Shown: positions 27,947-41,100 of the stretch, piece by piece
Layout: every line of letters starts with the position of its first letter
Position numbering within the stretch: the stretch's first letter is position 1
NCBI GenBank assembly: GCA_026874595.1
Contig: CM049307.1
Location: forward strand, 45,629,678-45,693,677
Direction of reading: 5' to 3'
DNA length: 64,000 nt
Source: Sipunculus nudus
Lineage: Eukaryota; Annelida; Sipuncula; Golfingiida; Sipunculidae
Made by a program: the position numbers and the translations under genes
Notes under the pieces: generated by a model
Database searches by the model: none
What the model saw: the letters and a program-made list of their open reading frames with translations, nothing else
What the model was told of the DNA's origin: nothing

Positions 27947-30028
27947 TATCAAAGATAAATGTGTGTATTGTGGTTGTAAGGGCAATGTTGTGTAGGTAAA
28001 TTAAAAGTAGATCCCAGTGAAAAATTGTGAACAAAAATTATACACAATTGTCAGAATATGTACAGCATTTTTGTTATGAATATCCCGTTCCATAGCTATC
28101 CCCTTTTGTCTATCTTTCTTGTTGTTGTTGTTGTACGTAATTGAGGCTTTAATTTCAGTTAATTTTATGCATTATTGACATGTGCATTGTTTAATTAACT
28201 GACCTATAAATATAGGGAGGATGCACTATTATTTCTATATATCTAGTCAGATACCTTAAAGGTTTGATCTCTCTTTGCATGTTAGTAGGACGTCGTAGAT
28301 CCTAAGTTTCATTCCATCTTCTTTTACTTTTTTCATATCAAGATCTGTTTATCTGAACTGTCCATTATAAGGAAATTTCATTTCTCTCACTGATCAAGTC
28401 TGTTGAAGGGGAAACAAAAAAAAACAAATTAACTACAAAGGGCAACTGCACATATGATCAGTAAAAGTAGAGGCAAGTGACATCTAGTGGCTGCTTCAGA
28501 AACCAAGAAAAAAAGATGCCGCCTGGTGGTTGATTTTGAAACCATTGAATCAAGCAGCCTCTAGTGGAATCTTATGTAACTAGAAGCAAAGAGATAATGA
28601 ATTTCAGAATAACAAGAATTTTAGAAATTATGAACTGTCAGAATTTCAAGTATTTTAGAAAAGAACTGATACATGACATTGCCATTTTAAAGGTGCAGCC
28701 ACGTGTTTTAATGTTTGTGTAACCTTTTGATTAGTGTAACAGTTATTAAAGCGTTGGACGTGAGAATCAGTAAATAAGTTGTATTTAACGTTAGATAGTA
28801 TATGAATAAATAATCTTCCAAAATGTCTCTTATTTTATGCACTGTCATTTGAGAATGAGGAAGCATCTACTGTTATCTTATTATGCAAAACTAGTATTAT
28901 CTTGGATGTTGATGTCAGTTCCATGTTGCTGCAATGTATGTTGAAATATCTACTGAAACTAAAGCAATCAAAAAAGGTTTATTGTAAACTGAAGAAATCA
29001 CTGGTAGATTTTTCTGTTGTTCTGTACAGTTAAACCCTGGTTAACATAAAATTAACTAGTTATATGTTTCTTGGAATTACGCATATTTTCCAATTGTTTA
29101 AAGCAAATGTTAGTTTTGTTGAATCAGTCATGATATAGTAAAACAAATCTGTTACAAATTATAGTTATTCTGTTAATTAACAGAATTTCTTGTAAAAATG
29201 TAATTAAAAAATAAGCCGGACAAAGTTCATTGTATATTACAGTTAGAAAATATTGTTTTCCTGAGACAAAACAGAAAAAAATATAAATTGTAATTGTAAA
29301 AAACTTCAGACACTGCTGCAAAAACTGAACTCAGGTTTCGTTTTTTTGACTGTTGGAAGGTAAATTACAGTTAAATTGTGTACCAAAGATTCACCAAGCA
29401 GAGTTCAGTTCATGAGATGTCATAATTGTGATATTAGGAGAAAGCTGAAACAAAATTATTGTGCAAAGATAAAAAGTTGTTTCAGAATGTTAGAGTAGGG
29501 ACGTGGTTTGCCAGGTCATGCACTGATCAGCGTGTATATTTAAACGTATGCTGGTTTAGCCGTTTGTGTATATTAGAATTTCTGCACTCTTTGTGAATAC
29601 ACACAATAATCCTGTTAATCATAAATAAATCTATGTTCTCATAAAGAATCAGACTTTTTTTTATTTTTGGACAACATCACAGGATCTGTGGACCCTGCCC
29701 ACTTTTTTTAGGGTTTCCATCTCTGGATTGAAAGGGCAGTCAGAATCTAAAGATGAGGGATGGGATTCTTTTTTGATTTACCTGGTTCACAGAATTGAGC
29801 GAGGTGGGGGGAACAGTGTCATTGGCTGAAAACCAAGTGAAATCCCACAATCGTCTTCATGTTTGTTGAATTTTATGGTTCTATGAAATTCTTTCAATTG
29901 CCCAACACCACCTATGGGTGGGTCCACCAATGAATTCATAATCCTTCAATTTTTTCTCCATTAACACTGTATCCATCCAAAAATGATTAAACATAAAACA
30001 AAGACAACACAGGTGAGGTTTAGCCATT

Positions 30029-30034
30029 TTTATT
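30029..30034 (-). promoter_or_regulatory. Candidate distal poly(A) signal for Caskin
   Basis: AATAAA on the minus strand (complement of TTTATT) is followed, 15-25 bases downstream on that strand, by a T/G-rich stretch (TGTGTTGTC). If used, the Caskin 3' UTR would be about 5 kb, which would be plausible for a neuronal gene. A nearer AATAAA at 34980-34985 is only 11 bases after the stop. Confidence 0.3.
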
Positions 30035-33000
30035 GGCACAATTTCATTCATTTCTTTATGTACAATAAAACTCCTCGCAAAAGGAAACTAAATGCAATCG
30101 CAAGGTTCAGAAATAAACCCTAACAATCGAGAATGTACCGGATACACTTAACATAATGTACAAGTATATATTAACAAATCTTCTCTCAACCTGCAGTAGT
30201 GCATACAGGAGAATAAATATCTATTAACAATTCTGCTTTATTTGCACATTCTTTATTATTCATGGAGATTTCTGTGAGCAGACAGTATAGTTACACTGTC
30301 ACACTACATACAGGTGGCAGCACTGGTACCTTTGTTTCAAGCAATATTGACAATTCCAAATACCAGTAATTAGTTCATCCTGAGGTGCTTGAAGAGAATT
30401 TGTGGTTTATTGCATGGTGGTACTGGTGCTTATACATAAGATTAAAAAATGTCTATTTAACTTTAACCCAGACAGTTTTTCCTTATCAGTAACTGATATG
30501 TCTAACATTAAAAATGCAACATACTGCAGCAGTAAAAAAACATGATTTGTCAAAGTTAACATCAATCCCATGTAGGAATTTATCCTTTTGATAACAATAC
30601 CAGTAAGATATTAAATGTATACACTTAAGGGGATGCCATTTATGAAAACCAGTAAATTATACAACTTTAACACTGTGATTGCACAAAACTGACAATCTGT
30701 CAATAACAATGTTTTGAATTCTGAAACAGCAGAAATTATTATTACAGTACATATTAAAATCAAAACTTGGATATTCCAGCTTAATAATTAAAATGTGATC
30801 AAAATAATTTGCACATAGCTTTGAAGATTGCCCTTCTAGTGTAACATGAGAAGAGATCACCCCCTGCATATCCCATAATGCACCGACACCCACAATGCAT
30901 CAGATTACATATTCCTGATGATACTCCGTGATAAATTCTCATATCATTCTGCATCTGAATTACAGACTCCTGATGACATGAGGTATACAATTATCAGTGT
31001 ATCCTATAATGCCCCAGTACCCATAAATCATAATGCACCAAAATATTAGCTTTTTGGTTGGTTAAAGATGAACAAAATATTTTTATCCCATAATGCACCA
31101 GACCCCATAATTCATCATAAAAAGTAGTTCCTGATGCTTGTGCAATACCAAACTCAGCTTTGCAATATCCACAAACGATTTAAAAGTTTAATTGGGGAGA
31201 AGACGAGTCAAATTTGTTTTGGATGTTATGAGATGAACAAAAACTCCTAATATCCCATAATGCACCAGTATCCCATAATGCATCAGAATATTTGAGGTTC
31301 CTGATGATATGAGGTGATACTAATGCCAGCAACAGCACTAAAAATAAAACATAAAGCACACGTACACCATAAGATAACAAAAGGCAAACAAACGCCTGGG
31401 AAACAAGAATAAATAAACTAACTGCTTGCATATGCCCAACATTACATCAGTCCAGGCCTCAAGTCATTTACAGAATGCTATCACAGACAGTACAAGCTGT
31501 AAGGTGCTAATTTACTAACAAATAGCCCACCACCCCTATTTTTGCACTTGGACTTGCCTCAGATAGGCATATTTACTATATTTAGGGGTGTACAGGCAGC
31601 TGTGCCCATCTGTTAATCTGTTATCACATAGCACCAATCAAAAAGATTAATTACATGCATATCCGCAAAATGGGATATTCTGTCACCCAGTCCCCCTTGT
31701 CTATGGATTATTTACTCCATGATAAATGTACACTAATACCCCTTGCCCTAGATTTGCCAAAAGATGAACCGATGCCTTGCTCTTTCTCTAGCAAAAATAC
31801 AAATTTAAATCCTTTGCACGTAACCAAATTTCCACATGGTTGTTACTGTAGTATCACTATACAGACAGTCATCCTGCCAGTGTACATGAGCTGATGCAGT
31901 GTTAGAGCAGGTACAAGTCTTTTTCTAAGAAAATCCCAATCTCTGCCATATAAGCATGTAGTAGAGTGACCTCTGGTGGAAAATAAACCACAGACTCCTT
32001 TATCATTAAGACAGATGTCCTGTTACCAATTAAGTTAAAAGAAGAAATTACACTGCACATAAGTGACATATTTAAATGTTTCAACCTCCATTCCATTAAA
32101 CCCTGCAGGAATACAATATCTGTCATCCAAAGTGCCCTCCATTGCAGCAAGTATTATTTTCTCTCAATTTAGTAATATACATTTTCTGAAGGTAAGGCCT
32201 GCATATTTTTACCTCAACAGTAAGCCATCTTCATGTTCTAACACTGGATAAAATTAAGCTATAGAATCTATAGAAGAAAAGTAACAGAGCCACAAATGTA
32301 ACAAATGATTCAGACCATCTATGTAATGCACATACAAAATGTTAGTACCATTAAACTTTTATTGTTCAAAATGCCCTCACAAATCTAAGCATCAACCTTA
32401 TCAGTTATCGTTATCCAACAACATGTGCATAATCTGATCCACAGATGGGTGGCCATCAAGTTTCCTTTTTTTACAAATAAATTTCACGTTTGAAATTTCA
32501 TGTTGGAAAAATGTAGAAATCAAGGAAAGCTTTCACTATGCCTTGGACAGTATTTGAGTAGAAAGTTTTAAGATATTCTGTTTCGTCATGAAATGTTTAC
32601 TGCTATGAAAGGTAATAACTTAAACAAGCAAATTTTGACAGGATGTTGTACTCTAAACTTTCTGAAATATACTGATAGTTGAGCAAATGAAGCCATGTAT
32701 CAATGTCAGTTAATGAATCAAGGAAAATGTTATATATATAAATATGACACTGGAATTAAATATTTCATTCTCTGTAACTGCTTACTGATATACTGAACAA
32801 AAAAATTATTCCCTCCAATTAAAACATCTCAAAAAGTCAATAGGCACCCATTCCTGGATCTGATTATGTTGTCAACCCATTGTGAATAGAAGCATCCTCA
32901 AACTAGCAGTAGTTCTTGTTTAAATAAAAAATATAATACAGATTACAAGCTGGTCAAGGCACCATATACCACACTGACAAAATGCCCTTAGTGACTGATT

Positions 33001-34995
33001 TAATATGTTATATTACATTTACCCAAAACTCTGAGCAGCTGAGCAAAGCCCATATATTTTGGGAAGACCAGATCATATACATGGAGGTTCATTTATCTGG
33101 TTATTCATTCAAACCAACAGCACATAAATCAAGATATGCCTAACAGGTGGCAGCACCTGCAATATGACAAATACCACTCCACCTCAAAGGTTTACTCTGG
33201 CTTATTTAGTAATGATTAAACCTGTGGATGACAGTTCATAGTCTAGCAGCTATTACATGTATTTTTCCATGGTTTTTCTTGACATCTTCATAAGAAACCC
33301 CACTAATATTCCCATTAAAGCTGAAAACTTTGCTGAGCTGAGCAGATGACCATGAAATCTCTTTCAAAAACATCAGCCGCGACAAAGTAGCGAAAAAGCT
33401 CCTAGATACTCTAGAATATTATGCATGAAAAGCCAGCAATTACAGGAAAATACATGCACATGCTGTTTTGAGGGATAATTTACAGTTCTCATCCTCTGCA
33501 GATATACAGGATTCCAAAATAAGATTTGTCTTCTGTTTGCCTAAAATCTTCACTCAGCTGTATATATGAAGTGACTTTAGTATGTAACTTTGCTCTGATC
33601 AGGATTCTGCTGGTGCAGTGAAAACAGCCCCACAGTGTTATGCTTTGTTAAACTACAAGCACAGAAGGCAAGAACATACCATCTTCCTATTAATAAGACT
33701 CTTGCAGCTATGCTTTCAGAGACCTTGTTTTAATTTATTGAGCCACTCTGGTGTTTGTTTCATGAATAATTGAAAAGGCTTTTGAACCAATCAAATGACT
33801 TGCACACACTTCCTGAAAGCGAGGCTCAAAGAAACTGTTGCTATTTTTCATCAAAGTGGCTGAGACATCTGTTGCTATTTTTCGATCAAGATTTAGCATT
33901 ACTTTAGTATTACACTGAAATTTGACCAATCAAATAAAGCTTGTAAACCTATCCAATTTCTGGTGCATGTGTTTCACTACAATGCACTGTTTACATTTGA
34001 TATCTTGGATCTGAAAGTAGCTATGATTTCAGTTTTTCAAATGCAGGCTTGTTCATTATTCATGAAATTAATGCCACAGCAGCTTGATAAAGCAAGGGCT
34101 TTGAAAGAGTTGTACCAGAGCCTTGATAATATGAAGATGGAAAATGCCCTAGGTGTTAAAATGAACTGTCATTCATAGTTTAAATCATAACAATATAACA
34201 AATTTAATGGGCTACTGTAACAAAAATCAAGACATGGGTCTCAGTATTGGTTATATATGGTCAAAATGACTATATTTAGTATTAAAATATTGGAAAAGGT
34301 CATATTTTTATGTGAAATATATGCTGTAACAGTTAAGTAAACAGCTACAATTTCAAATAATGGCTTCTCCTTTGTGTTGGGATATGTACTGAATAGTAAT
34401 ATTCAGTTGCACATTCAGTTGACTACAAATGCCCTGTGAACATTCAACCATATGATAACAAACTTGGCTGACTAAAAATTAATTAAACCAGGGTAAATAA
34501 GTAACCATTCCTTTCTCTATTAATATATGAAACAATGAACAAATAAAGAAAAATAGCTCTCATCAACATATTACATTAAACTTAATAAAAAAAAAAATAT
34601 GTTAGTGCAATATTTTCAGCCCATGAGAACCTGTATGATTAACACTTCAAATATTAATTCAGTGGCCTGTACATATTATTGTTTTATAACAGAAATATTG
34701 ATGAGATCTTTTTATTTCCGCACTTTTTATATCTATTAATTCTGCAGCATTTATTATAAAATATGTGTAAAATAAACAACATGAAATAAAGATACAAGCT
34801 TAAATCAGGTTTGTGACATATAACTATATATATGTAATTTAAGAACTATCTGCAGGTGCAACTGTTGAAGAAAACCATTTTTTAGTTCTAGGTGTCTTCT
34901 GGTAAGTTGAAAAAGAGGCTCGAGATGACATCATCAGGATGACATGATCAGAGGTGACATCATTATATGGATGATATAATTTATTGTCAGTTTTA
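30035..34995 (-). other. Possible long Caskin 3' UTR
   Basis: No coding exon is recognised. The stretch holds a degenerate repeat family (30840-31325) and several AATAAA motifs on the minus strand. It is either 3' UTR or intergenic. The plus-strand ORFs at 31655-31894 and 33963-34178 have no recognisable product. Confidence 0.45.
30840..31325. repeat. Degenerate repeat with CCCATAATGCACCAG motif
   Basis: The motif CCCATAATGCACCAG recurs near 30870, 31010 (CTATAATGCCCCAG), 31087, 31255 and 31271. It is often followed by TTCCTGATGATATGAGGT (near 30913, 30969, 31130 and 31301). The order and spacing suggest four decayed units of roughly 120-180 bp. Confidence 0.7.
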
Positions 34996-35104
34996 TTATG
35001 CTGTGAGGTCAGATTCTAACATGGCATCCAGTTCATCAGTTAATCCTTGAAGCATACTATCTATTTCATTCAATACATCTCCAGACTCTCCTGCTCTTGC
35101 CTTC
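34996..35104 (-). CDS. Caskin: Caskin terminal exon (C-terminal helix)
   Basis: The exon begins with one base completing Gly, then encodes KARAGESGDVLNEID and SMLQGLTDELDAMLESDLTA, with stop TAA at 34996-34998. The heptad-like pattern LNEIDSMLQGLTDELDAML matches the conserved Caskin C-terminal domain (ILDDI..MFD.LADQLDAML in vertebrates). Here nine residues precede and six follow that helix. The acceptor, read on the minus strand, is GCATTACAG. Confidence 0.93.
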
Positions 35105-38100
35105 CTGTAATGCAAAAGGAAAATGAAGTAAATTACTGAACAAGAATAGATCAGGGATCTTTAACAGCAAGCAGCATAGATTTTTCCCAATTTCTTTATT
35201 AACCATTTTTGTTTGTAATTTATATATCATTTCCATTTCTTCAAATCTTCAAACAAACTTGTCATTTGTTTCGAAACAAATTTCACAGAAACATTCTGTT
35301 GTTTGTAGGTTTTAACATTGTATAGTAGAGACCCAATCCTTACTGGTCCACATTTTTAGACCTGGAACAGGAGAACGTCTTTGCTCTTCAAGGTATGATA
35401 AATCGTAAACGCGTGCATATTCTTATTGAGAGACATGGTGCACAGTTATAGAAATTGCAAAAAATTATCCTCATGAATATGAAGACAATAACAGTATATG
35501 TGTCAATAACAAGACTTGATAAACCTCTCAACAGGAGTCTGTGCAATGTACTAACCCTGGTGTAGGCTGATGTTCGTGATCTGCTGCTGACCCTCGCATA
35601 CTATCCCGTCGCTTCGGCGTAGGGGGAGGTACCCTCCTGGCATCAGCGCCTGCTCCTAAAACAATATCATTCCATGATGGATAGTTTAATATAAACCTGG
35701 AGGACACAGTTTCTGGGTCTATTTAACTTCATATTTCTTCATAAACTTCATATTTCTTAATAAAGTACAGCACACACCACCAAAGTTCTGATAAACCTGG
35801 TTGAAAAATATTTAACTATAATCTTTAAGTATTTTTAAAAAAAATATATGTAAAATTTGTTAAAAATGATCTTTGCCAGTCCGGTTATTGGTTCTAAAAA
35901 TATAATTATTGCTCTTGAAGAAGATTTTGCGACAAGGACAAATTCTGTTGGCTCCAGATTTTTGTACTCACTGACTAATCTGAAATGCCAGAAATAAAAG
36001 GCTGGTGACCTATCAGACAACAGTTTATTTTATCTCATATCATCAAAGTGTCTGAATGTGATGTATGACATTTCCATACTGTTGTTCTGGTACATGAACA
36101 TAGCAATGAATATAAAAATAAAAACCTCTTTTTGGAGGAGCAAACAAGCTTGTTTTGTTTATTTTAGATTATGCATTACCATAAGTATGAAAGGATGATA
36201 ATTATGCCACTGATGATTATTGACAGCTAAACAGTTACTAAGGGGTGTGGTCTAGAAATATGTCAGGAGTCAATTATCATGAATATGATAAACCTTGTCA
36301 TGAATATTCATAACCTAACATAAAAGTATGGAAAAATCATAATCATTCTACTGATGAATATTGACAGCTAAACTTTAGGAACATGGTCTATCAGTATGAT
36401 AGTCTATTATAAATATCAGGAGTTTATAACGATGAATATTCAAAACAATATCATGAATATTCATTACCTATCATAAATATTCATTACCTTTTTGACTGGT
36501 CCCTCCAAGCTGTCCTGTTTCTACAGGTTTCATCCTACGAATGGTTCCCGAGTTTTCAGTGAACATACTCTGGTTTAGGTCAAGGCTGCGTTCACTAGGA
36601 TCATCATCACCATTAACAGTCACAATAGAAGGCTTAGCAGTAGGATTCTTTTGTTTAATCGTGCCTACGTTTTCGTTTGCAAACGGCAAAGTGTCTGTAC
36701 TACAGGAAGTTTGAGCCGTGCTGGCGGCCAGCAGATTTGACAGTGGCTCATCATGCGAGAGATGTTTAAGAGTCCTCCTATCAAGTGTGCTGGCTCGTTC
36801 TTTTCCACTACCGAGTCCGAATGTCTGCTGTTCTAACTGCTCAATGACATCACTGAGCGGGTTTTGTAGCATGGGGTTAGATGTACATTCCAAGGACGGT
36901 GGGGGAGGGGGGAAATCCTCAGAGCCTTGCGGAGATTCTATATTATCGTCATCGTCATCATCCCTGGGGCCTGGCTGGCACTGCGGTTTTGGTCCGGCTT
37001 TATCACCTTGTGTTGCTGCCCTTGCTTGCTCTATCAGTCCACGAATATCATTTTTTATTGAGTTAGTCCTTTTAGGTGGGGGTGGTGGTTTCTTAGTTCT
37101 GACGGGAGAAGAGTAATGGCTTACAGGGTGAGGGGGTAACTTAGGTTTAGGAGCAGCAGGGGGTGGGGGCGTGGAGTGCTGCTTATACCCAATCACTCCA
37201 GATTGTGACTGCTCGATCACTTCATCAGGACTTTCATATATATGATCTCCCTGATTGCTCACACCGTAGTCTCCTTTAACTGGAGAACCAGGGTCTCCCT
37301 TATCTGGCTTCATAATGTCTGCAGGTATCTCACAAGAAGCACGTTTGGTCTTTGCAATTATTTTCGCCACAGGCTTAGGTTTTGGTCGCGGACTAACAAC
37401 TGCAGAGGGGCGCTGTAACGTACCACTTCCCTCACTACTGGTATCTGTACCATTTTCCCCATCTAGAGGACCGTGGAAAGACTGGTAAGTGAGACTTTCC
37501 CTGAGGTCTCCAGCATCCTGTGTCGGAGCTTCTTGTGAAGATCCACGAGCCCCCTGCTGAACCTGAATAGCGATTACGTCAGGCTGATAAACGACTCCTG
37601 GTTTAGGTGGAAGCATATGTAATATTTCCGACGGGCGGTCATTTTGACAGAAACTACGCATATCTCCTGAACCTGATTCACTAGATAGTGGTAAAGGTGG
37701 TTTATGACTCAATATATCCGGCGAGTGGTGGGCATTATACATTGAGCTACTCCGTGATGTATGACTCGGTGATGACTGTGCAGCCTCCAATAGCTCTGCT
37801 GAGCCCCGACGTTCAAGCGTTGACATCCGCTTCTGCCCACTCTCTATTCGTTTTAATCTGTCAATAGCCAGCATTATTTTCTTCTGATGACCTGTTAAAA
37901 GTAAAATCAGTTTAGTTTCCTGCTTTTTGACTTAATCTGTTATGGCCTTATTTTTTTTAGTTTGAAATAAGCACTCCTTGTGATAATGGGATCAAAGATG
38001 TACATAGGTCTCTAAGGATATGATATAATTCACATTTATACCAAAAGTGTTTTTCATAGTCATGATATCCTCATTTATTTGTCTCTACATATTTACCTAC

Positions 38101-41100
38101 ACAATCATCTGAGCTATGGAAAGTGAAATGGATATGTCATTTTAAATATATGTACAATCCATTAAAAATAAAGTTTTGCTGACCTAATTTCTTGATGCCG
38201 ATCTCTTCCAGATCCTCCCAGGTAATCTCGTTAACGTTACCCATGTTGTAACTCTGCTTCATCAAGGTGTCATAGTAAAAAGGTAGATTCAACAGCTGTA
38301 GCCACTCCATAAGGTCAGCCTAAATATACATAATAAAACATTACATGCTGCTTCTCTTCCAGTATGCAAGTCTAAAATACATAAAACATGACATATGTAC
38401 AGGTAGACTGGGGCCTAAATATCATACTGCAAAATGTAACAATGAAGAAAAGTGAAAATTTGCACAGACAGAACCTGTTTTATTTCTGTAACAAGTGCCT
38501 TTTATTAGAAGAGTTATGAACAAAATATCTAAACTGTCTCCAATATAGATATAATAGAGAGGTTTCAATGTGTGTTTCAAAGCAGAAGACACTGTTACAC
38601 TAACTAAGTTGTGTGAACCACTGCAAAGTTCATTTTCAATGGGTACTGCTAATATACCTGCTTGCATCAAAGACAAAACCCACAGGTTCTTGCAAAAATA
38701 ATTCATCATAAATAGGTAAAAACCTGCCAGTGTTAAACCTAAGATGTTTCACAGTTGTCAATTGGCCACTTCTACCACCATACAATGAGTGTTTAATTAA
38801 TTTTAAATAAGTCTTATACAACAAACTCATTCTCTAATAAAAATATAATTTTTAATTAAAAACCTGGTTTTCACTGTTAGCCACATACCATTGTATTTCA
38901 AGGTTTAATGGCCTAATATCAGTTCAAATATCTGATTGTATAATATACTGCTCTTTCAGGCACATTGTCCATATTGCTTTATGATATACTCACAGGTTTG
39001 TGGTCAGGGATGCCATCATGTATGTGGAGCTTGCTGATCTCAGATTTGAGTCGTTTCCGATGTGCTGGCTTTGTGATGCCTATGGCTGTTAAATCCTGTC
39101 ACCAAAAAAAACCCAGAATATTAACATAAAATTACAACAGATCAACATCACCCTATCACAAAAACACTTAAAATTCTTAGGTTATAGCAAAAGTAACACA
39201 ATTTATAACAAGAAAAAATTTAATTTCCAAACTGAAAACAAATTAAGTTTGCTACACTTTAGATGACAGTCCTTCACAGAATAAAGGTTATGCTATATGT
39301 TGTATTAAAAGATATCAGACAAATATGGAATTAAATTAAGAAAAAAGAAAATTAACTTTTTTAAACTAGGCATCACAATATTTAACTATTTTTGCCAGTG
39401 ACATTTTGATTAAATTGAAGTCTCATGGTTAAGCTCATGCTTGTAAAATGTTTAAACTCATTTAATTTCATCTATTATGCTGAAATATCAATTCTTTAAT
39501 ATCTATGAACAAAATATATGTGTTTTTACAGTTATTCTGATGATATTGTGCCAACTGACTACTCTTCATGCAGTGTTGAGTTTAATGTTAACCTCTGTGC
39601 TGTTTGCCTTTATATTTTAAGTAAGGAATAACATCCTAAAAGATTTGTGATGTTGTACCTCTGGGGTCATACGAGATATGGTGGGCATGTCGTAACCAGC
39701 CTGAATGAACAGATGGTAGTAGTCCTCATAGTGGAGGTCAGACAGCCATGTTCTGATAATCTCACTGTCCTGAAAAGCAAACATGGAGGATTAATTTATT
39801 ATAATATATTCAACTAACAAGACCCCTATTGGACTTGTTGGCTTAATGAATAATCAATTATCATTTTATGTCAAACAACCAATCACTCCCTTAAAATATT
39901 TTGACTTTATGTTTATATAAGCAAAATTCAATGCCATGCATGTAAGACACACACATGACACCAACAGGTATTGTATTGTTTCAAATCTTTCCAGTTTATA
40001 TTGTTAATTATTTTCTCCTTATAATGAATATGCAATAGTTGTATATTATAAAAATAGATGACACTGGAGGCCATTTATGATTTTATAATCAGATATATGT
40101 ACTTGCCCTTAGGTTCATTATGAATATCACAGCAGCTAGAATACAAATAATATTTGTTACATTTATCAATTACACATAAGAAACTGGATGTTAGAAATTC
40201 ATGTCTGTGGACTGCAAATGAACAATTTCTTCAGGACTTTGCACTTTTTCATATAGTTTATCTCAGTTTCACAAGATCAATATTCCATTGACAGAAATTC
40301 TCCAGACAACATTTTTCCAAACGACCCAATATTCCCCAGCCAAAAATTTCACAGATGAATATTTCTTGTACACCTACCGGGAGGCCAGCCTGGAAGAGCT
40401 CATGCACATTGACTGTGCTGGAGTAGCCGCTTTCTTCCAGACGATCCAGACTGCCGAGGGATGAGCTAGACCCACTATGGTAACTCTGGCGGGAAGACAC
40501 GCCAGAAACTCCAGACTCGTAACTCTGACCTGACAACCTGTGCTGCTGAGTCACAGCAAGGTTTACTGCGTTGTGCAACTGCTGCAGACAAAATACATTA
40601 CACAAAGGGTATTAAAAAGTAAAATGTAATAAAATATAAAGAGACCTGTCTTCATAGGCCTGCACTGGCTTCCAAGGGACTAACATTTACACTGTACCTA
40701 GGGCTTAGTATTTATGTATTCGCATAACTTACCAAATGTAACTGAGAAAATAGTACCTTGAGGATAAACTTTTCAAGCAACTGCCACAGGAAAAGTATAC
40801 AAAATGAAAGGCTATAAAATGTTAAAAAAATATTTTATGACGACACTGTGACGCAAATGGTACAGTAAAGTTTGATTTTTCTCAATACACCTACACTGGC
40901 TTCCATGTCACCAAAATTTACATTGTACCTTGAGCTCAACATATCTGTGCAGTTGCCTTTTACTTGTTTGTTACTTGAGTAAAATAACTGAAGCTAAGAT
41001 AAAGAGTTTGTTGTGCACTCTATTTTGCATCTACATGTACAGTGACAGAGTATATCATATGCTGCTTATGGTAACCAACAAATGAAAAGACTTAGTCTTT

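Larger units (their letters stand above)
22963..30028. other. Intergenic DNA and probable Rab 3' UTR
   Basis: No coding exon is recognised between the Rab stop and the distal Caskin poly(A) candidate. The first part should be Rab 3' UTR. The remainder is AT-rich, with a G/C-run repeat (25060-25135), a strong CTCF-like motif (26290-26303) and a TA/CA microsatellite (27901-27946). ORFs of 60-80 codons here are on both strands and look like chance. Confidence 0.7.

Noticed and set aside
36718..37116. 132-codon plus-strand ORF
   Set aside because: It is antisense to the large Caskin exon. Its Gly/Ser-rich product is the mirror of proline-rich coding on the other strand.
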